The notes under the pieces are model-generated. The model made no database searches. It was not told the origin of the DNA and saw only the letters and a program-made list of their open reading frames with translations. Shown here one piece after another: positions 63,764 to 64,000 of a DNA stretch of 64,000 nt. Numbering within the stretch: position 1 is the stretch's first letter; every line of letters begins with the position of its first letter. The translations under genes were made by a program, and so were the position numbers. This DNA comes from Streptococcus pasteurianus. GTDB taxonomy: Bacteria; Bacillota; Bacilli; Lactobacillales; Streptococcaceae. The stretch is from assembly GCF_004843545.1 (NCBI RefSeq), contig NZ_CP039457.1, positions 1,702,501 through 1,766,500 on the forward strand. The letters run 5' to 3'.

Positions 63764-64000
63764 TTATAATGTTTTTACCAAATAATTGAACAGCAAACGA
63801 CTTTCACTTTTTTCTAGAAGAAGTTCTGGGTGCCATTGAATTCCCAAAATTGGCGCACCATGTTTACTTTCATAAGCTTCGATTGTCCCGTCACGAACAT
63901 CACGCGCTGTCGCAATCAAATTAGGTGCCAAATCTTTGACACTTTGATGATGAAACGAATTAATCCATGAACCTGACTTCACCAAATGGCTAACGCGACT
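63764..64000 (-). CDS. Class I glutamine amidotransferase-like (PuuD-type), C-terminal part, runs off the window
   Basis: 79 codons open to the right edge. The end of the class I glutamine amidotransferase fold is clear: NSFHHQSVKDLAPNLIATA and GIQWHPELL with the catalytic His and Glu. The pattern fits gamma-glutamyl-GABA/PuuD-like hydrolases. The cysteine nucleophile would be outside the window. Confidence 0.85.
   Translation of the reverse strand, partial: SRVSHLVKSGSWINSFHHQSVKDLAPNLIATARDVRDGTIEAYESKHGAPILGIQWHPELLLEKSESRLLFNYLVKTL

Noticed and set aside
1..64000. tRNA or rRNA genes
   Set aside because: No cloverleaf with a T-loop consensus and no rRNA stretch was recognised.

Overview
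The window is chromosomal DNA of a low-GC Gram-positive coccus, almost certainly Streptococcus. The murI-to-rluB, murC-to-greA and covRS-nrdR-dnaB-dnaI-der gene orders, the streptococcal MET-box and the XerD-like protein with a degenerate active site all fit that genus. A lysA gene, a non-PTS sucrose operon and three potassium uptake systems suggest the S. bovis/S. equinus complex; the species is inference.

Layout. Positions 1-150 hold the 5' half of an FMN riboswitch whose gene lies outside. 152-5835: trmL with a structured leader, then kimA divergent from trkA-trkH. 5855-12206: one long minus-strand run (yneF, murI, rdgB, yfcE-like, cbpB, xerD-like, scpA, scpB, rluB, yidD), mostly with overlapping or close genes. 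12306-18819: a decayed Tn916/Tn1549-type integrative element between yneF and lysA. 18880-22339: lysA, a Bax-inhibitor-like membrane protein, an HD protein and an RNA methyltransferase. 22389-26348: sucrose permease, GH32 hydrolase and LacI repressor with two operators. 26526-33000: acyP and yidC (plus), then greA, mltG, a GNAT protein, murC and an unknown gene (minus). 33258-42873: SNF2 helicase, der, dnaI, dnaB, nrdR, covS, covR. 43118-48537: yceD, htpX, lemA, then rsmG, ktrB, ktrA. 48591-56942: an ECF transporter operon led by a SAM hydrolase, sstT, brnQ, and an SDR/Rrf2 pair. 56973-64000: a methionine uptake operon with a MET-box, a second amino-acid binding protein, an M20 amidohydrolase, a decayed binding-protein fragment and a partial class I glutamine amidotransferase.

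The most unusual part is the integrative element. Conjugation genes are reduced to fragments (TcpA N-terminus, TcpD, DUF3789, DUF961 pieces) and the integrase is broken, having also lost its catalytic tyrosine. Between the fragments sit five small transcription cassettes. Each has a TTGTRG-N17-TATAAT promoter, one or two cargo genes and the same intrinsic terminator, and each lies directly downstream of the 3' end of a DUF961 or TcpD gene. The cargo is an unknown protein, DUF3781 plus a GyrI-like protein, an AlkD-like HEAT protein, a TfoX N-terminal protein and a DUF1697 protein. The shared flanks and duplicated connectors suggest an expandable cassette array built inside an ICE.

The host genes share a theme: potassium and c-di-AMP physiology (KimA, TrkAH, KtrAB, CbpB) together with envelope regulation (CovRS, LemA/HtpX, YidC/YidD, MltG, MurC, MurI).
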